Assembly (NCBI GenBank): GCA_002347125.1 | Contig: DDXG01000099.1 | Coordinates: 3,271-9,565 of the forward strand | Direction: 5' to 3' | Source of the DNA: Phycisphaerales bacterium UBA2266 | GTDB lineage: Bacteria; Planctomycetota; Phycisphaerae; Sedimentisphaerales; Anaerobacaceae | Length of the DNA: 6,295 bases | Shown: piece by piece, positions 4,995-6,295 of the stretch | Numbering within the stretch: position 1 is the stretch's first letter | Layout: each line of letters starts with the position of its first letter | Program-made: the position numbers and the translations under genes | The notes under the pieces: generated by a model | Told to the model about the DNA's origin: nothing | Databases searched by the model: none | The model's input: only the letters and a program-made list of their open reading frames with translations

Positions 4995-5936
4995 TCAGCA
5001 GACGCCGGATACCTCTCGCATGCCCTCCAGCGCCGCCTGTCGTACGGTGCGGGCCAGCGTCTCGGCGGCCACGACCGCCGGCCAGGTCCGCAACCCCCGC
5101 TCAGCGTTGAGATCGCACCACGCCGGTATCAGCGGCAAAGGCACCGCCTCTACGGCCGCCGACTCCAGCTCCGCGGCCACCAGGCCGAGCACATCGGCCA
5201 TCTGAACCGGCATCGGCAGTCGTTCGGCGTCGTCGCTATGCCCCGTACACCCCTCGGCTGACCCGTGGACGAAGTGTTGCCGGCAAGCGACCGGCCGTGC
5301 CGCATAGATCGAACAGCAATCGCCCTCAAGAAACGGGCAACGCACATCGATCTGTTCATACCACCGGCTCGTCGCCGCCAGATCGGTATCACTGCACGTG
5401 CCCGACCCGTCAAATGACAGCTTCGGCGGCTGGCGTTCCATAATCCGCCGCGCCGCAAGGAGCAGTCGCCGCTGTATACGCCGGCTCTCGGGGGGCTCTG
5501 CCGCCAGGACCTGACCGGTCAGGGCGAACGCCTCGCACACCGTCACCGGCACCAGATAGCGGCGACAACACGCCGAGCACCCGCGGCCGCAAGGGATGCT
5601 GTATTTCTCCGCGGCCGCTCGCTCGACGACCCGCCGGCTGATCGCGTCGCCAAGCTGTCTGGCCGCCGGAACGAGGTCCGCCAGCCTGACCTGCCCCGCC
5701 GTCACCGCGATTTGGAAATGCAACGTCTCACCCGCTATCGGAACCTCGCAGCCGATAATCGCCGCCCCCTCCGCATCCCGCCTCTGCGTGTACGAACAGG
5801 GATCCACGACAAACAGGTGGGACCCGTCTTGCGCGGCGCTGTACTGCTGCAAAAGGCCTGTCCTGGGGTTGTTGGACACGATTCCACACCGGGCGTCCTG
5901 ACTGTGAAGTGCCTCCTCCGACGTGAGGCCACCCAC
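4995..5936 (-). CDS. YkgJ-family cysteine-cluster protein (putative Zn/Fe-binding)
   Basis: A 313-residue protein of the YkgJ/UPF0153 cysteine-cluster family, whose members are thought to bind a metal centre and whose reaction is mostly unknown. The signature is clear: C116-x3-C120-x2-C123-C124 (PCGRGCSACCRRYLVPVTVCEA), then CPFLEGDCCSIYAARPVACRQHF with Cys200, 207, 208 and 218, plus Cys181 and Cys230 nearby. About 110 residues precede the cluster, more than in minimal family members. They include DPCSYTQRRDAEG and a beta-rich stretch around 62-86, and do not match a domain I know. The GTG at 5936 is the first available start, since an in-frame stop lies at 5997-5999, but it has only a weak GAGCGG upstream. 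A GTG at codon 20 is an alternative. The gene is monocistronic and converges on the flagellar run, and nothing links it to motility. Confidence 0.85.
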   Translation of the reverse strand: MGGLTSEEALHSQDARCGIVSNNPRTGLLQQYSAAQDGSHLFVVDPCSYTQRRDAEGAAIIGCEVPIAGETLHFQIAVTAGQVRLADLVPAARQLGDAISRRVVERAAAEKYSIPCGRGCSACCRRYLVPVTVCEAFALTGQVLAAEPPESRRIQRRLLLAARRIMERQPPKLSFDGSGTCSDTDLAATSRWYEQIDVRCPFLEGDCCSIYAARPVACRQHFVHGSAEGCTGHSDDAERLPMPVQMADVLGLVAAELESAAVEAVPLPLIPAWCDLNAERGLRTWPAVVAAETLARTVRQAALEGMREVSGVC

Positions 5937-6168
5937 TACATCGACCGCTCGGTGCAGGGACTTAACCAGGCCGTTTCCCCAAAGGCGGCCCCCGCCTCAA
6001 CGTCAAACTGCCATAGAAACCGCCTCCGGCCGTGCCGTCGCTCGCCCACCAGTCCGATAAGACTCGCAAGCCACGATGGCCCCAGGCTACCCACAACAAT
6101 ATCGGCCCCAGCCGCGTCAAGGTCGGTCCGGCTGCGGCTATATGATGCCCTACAACCCGCTGCACCGT

Positions 6169-6245
6169 GTCTTGAACCTGTTCCACCGAATTCTGTGGAA
6201 TTGTCTCGGACTGTGTCAATCGTGGCAAATACTGAAATTCAAGAC
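6169..6245. repeat. Nested inverted repeats downstream of the tRNA gene
   Basis: GTCTTGAA (6169-6176) is perfectly complementary to TTCAAGAC (6238-6245). Inside lies a second perfect pair, TTCCAC (6181-6186) and GTGGAA (6195-6200), with an eight-base loop containing a GAATTC palindrome. No T-tract follows. This may be a folded transcript, a transcription-factor site or chance; an 8-bp match over this span is not very improbable. Confidence 0.4.
6190..6219 (-). promoter_or_regulatory. Possible sigma-70 type promoter for the YkgJ-family gene
   Basis: On the minus strand a perfect TTGACA (6219-6214) is followed after 18 bases by CAGAAT (6195-6190), which matches four of six TATAAT positions. 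Transcription from it would begin near 6183 and give a leader of about 245 bases to the GTG at 5936. The -10 element is weak and overlaps the small inverted repeat. The sigma-70 consensus of this organism is unknown, so this is tentative. Confidence 0.3.
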
Positions 6246-6271
6246 CTCCTGCCGACAAAGACCTATCGAAG

Positions 6272-6295
6272 TCGGGGTGACTGGATTCGAACCAG
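6272..6295 (-). tRNA. 3' end of a tRNA gene, probably tRNA-Pro, cut by the window edge
   Basis: Read on the minus strand, the last 24 bases give the T-arm CTGG-TTCGAAT-CCAG followed by T (position 65), the seven-base acceptor strand CACCCCG and discriminator A. The T-loop TTCGAAT is canonical, and the stem pairs perfectly for the four bases visible on both sides. A 3' acceptor strand ending in G72 with A73 implies C1-G72, which in bacteria is characteristic of tRNA-Pro (5' end CGGGGTG). The bases after the discriminator are CTT, so CCA is not encoded and must be added enzymatically. The anticodon lies outside the window, so the isotype is inference. Confidence 0.85.

Larger units (their letters stand above)
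5937..6271. other. 335-nt gene-free region between the YkgJ-family gene and the tRNA gene
   Basis: No convincing protein gene is visible. A minus-strand frame at 5962-6258 stays open for 98 codons, but it would start with TTG without a usable ribosome binding site and matches nothing recognisable. The region contains nested inverted repeats at 6169-6245, a possible minus-strand promoter at 6190-6219, and a weak hairpin near 5970-5990 (GGCCG with CGGCC on the minus strand). It would supply a leader of more than 200 bases to the YkgJ-family gene if that promoter is real. Confidence 0.6.

Noticed and set aside
5962..6258. A 98-codon minus-strand frame between the tRNA and the YkgJ-family gene
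   Set aside because: It starts at TTG; the only strong purine run (AGGAGG) lies downstream of that start and has no in-frame start at a usable distance. Codon third positions are less GC-rich than in neighbouring genes and no motif is recognisable.
1..6295. Mobile elements, CRISPR arrays, toxin-antitoxin or defence genes
   Set aside because: No transposase, integrase, terminal repeats or regularly spaced repeats are visible. The tRNA gene at the end has no integrase or duplicated 3' end beside it within the window.

Overview
The window reads as chromosomal DNA of a GC-rich, flagellated, Gram-negative (diderm) bacterium. The layout suggests a planctomycete relative, perhaps Phycisphaerae: a late flagellar cluster carrying small CxxC zinc-ribbon proteins and several lipoproteins, next to a YkgJ-type Cys-cluster gene. 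This placement is inference from gene content only; no phylogenetic marker was compared. No mobile element, CRISPR array or integration scar is visible.

Positions 1-4967 (+ strand) form one tightly packed run of nine genes. In order they are: the 3' three quarters of flhA (flagellar export gate); a small two-helix membrane protein; fliA (sigma-28 family); a 69-residue basic protein overlapping the end of fliA; a 96-residue protein with a CxCG...C motif; a coiled-coil lipoprotein; a CsgG/LpoB/FlgO-like lipoprotein; an 86-residue protein whose C-terminus resembles the anti-sigma factor FlgM; and a 67-residue CxxC-CxxC zinc ribbon. Gaps are short or negative (fliA overlaps both its neighbours), so a single operon is likely. 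The usual flhF and flhG are not between flhA and fliA. The run can be read as an export-gate plus sigma-28 regulatory module followed by a poorly described tail of envelope and small regulatory proteins that probably serves motility.

Positions 4967-4988 hold a strong GC hairpin between converging genes. On the minus strand, 4995-5936 encodes a 313-residue YkgJ-family cysteine-cluster protein with an uncertain start. Positions 5937-6271 (335 nt) hold no convincing gene, but contain nested inverted repeats and a possible minus-strand promoter. The window ends inside the 3' part of a minus-strand tRNA gene, probably tRNA-Pro.

The best candidates for something undescribed are the small proteins and the two lipoproteins linked to fliA. 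They look like a conserved-type flagellar accessory set rather than an obviously new system.
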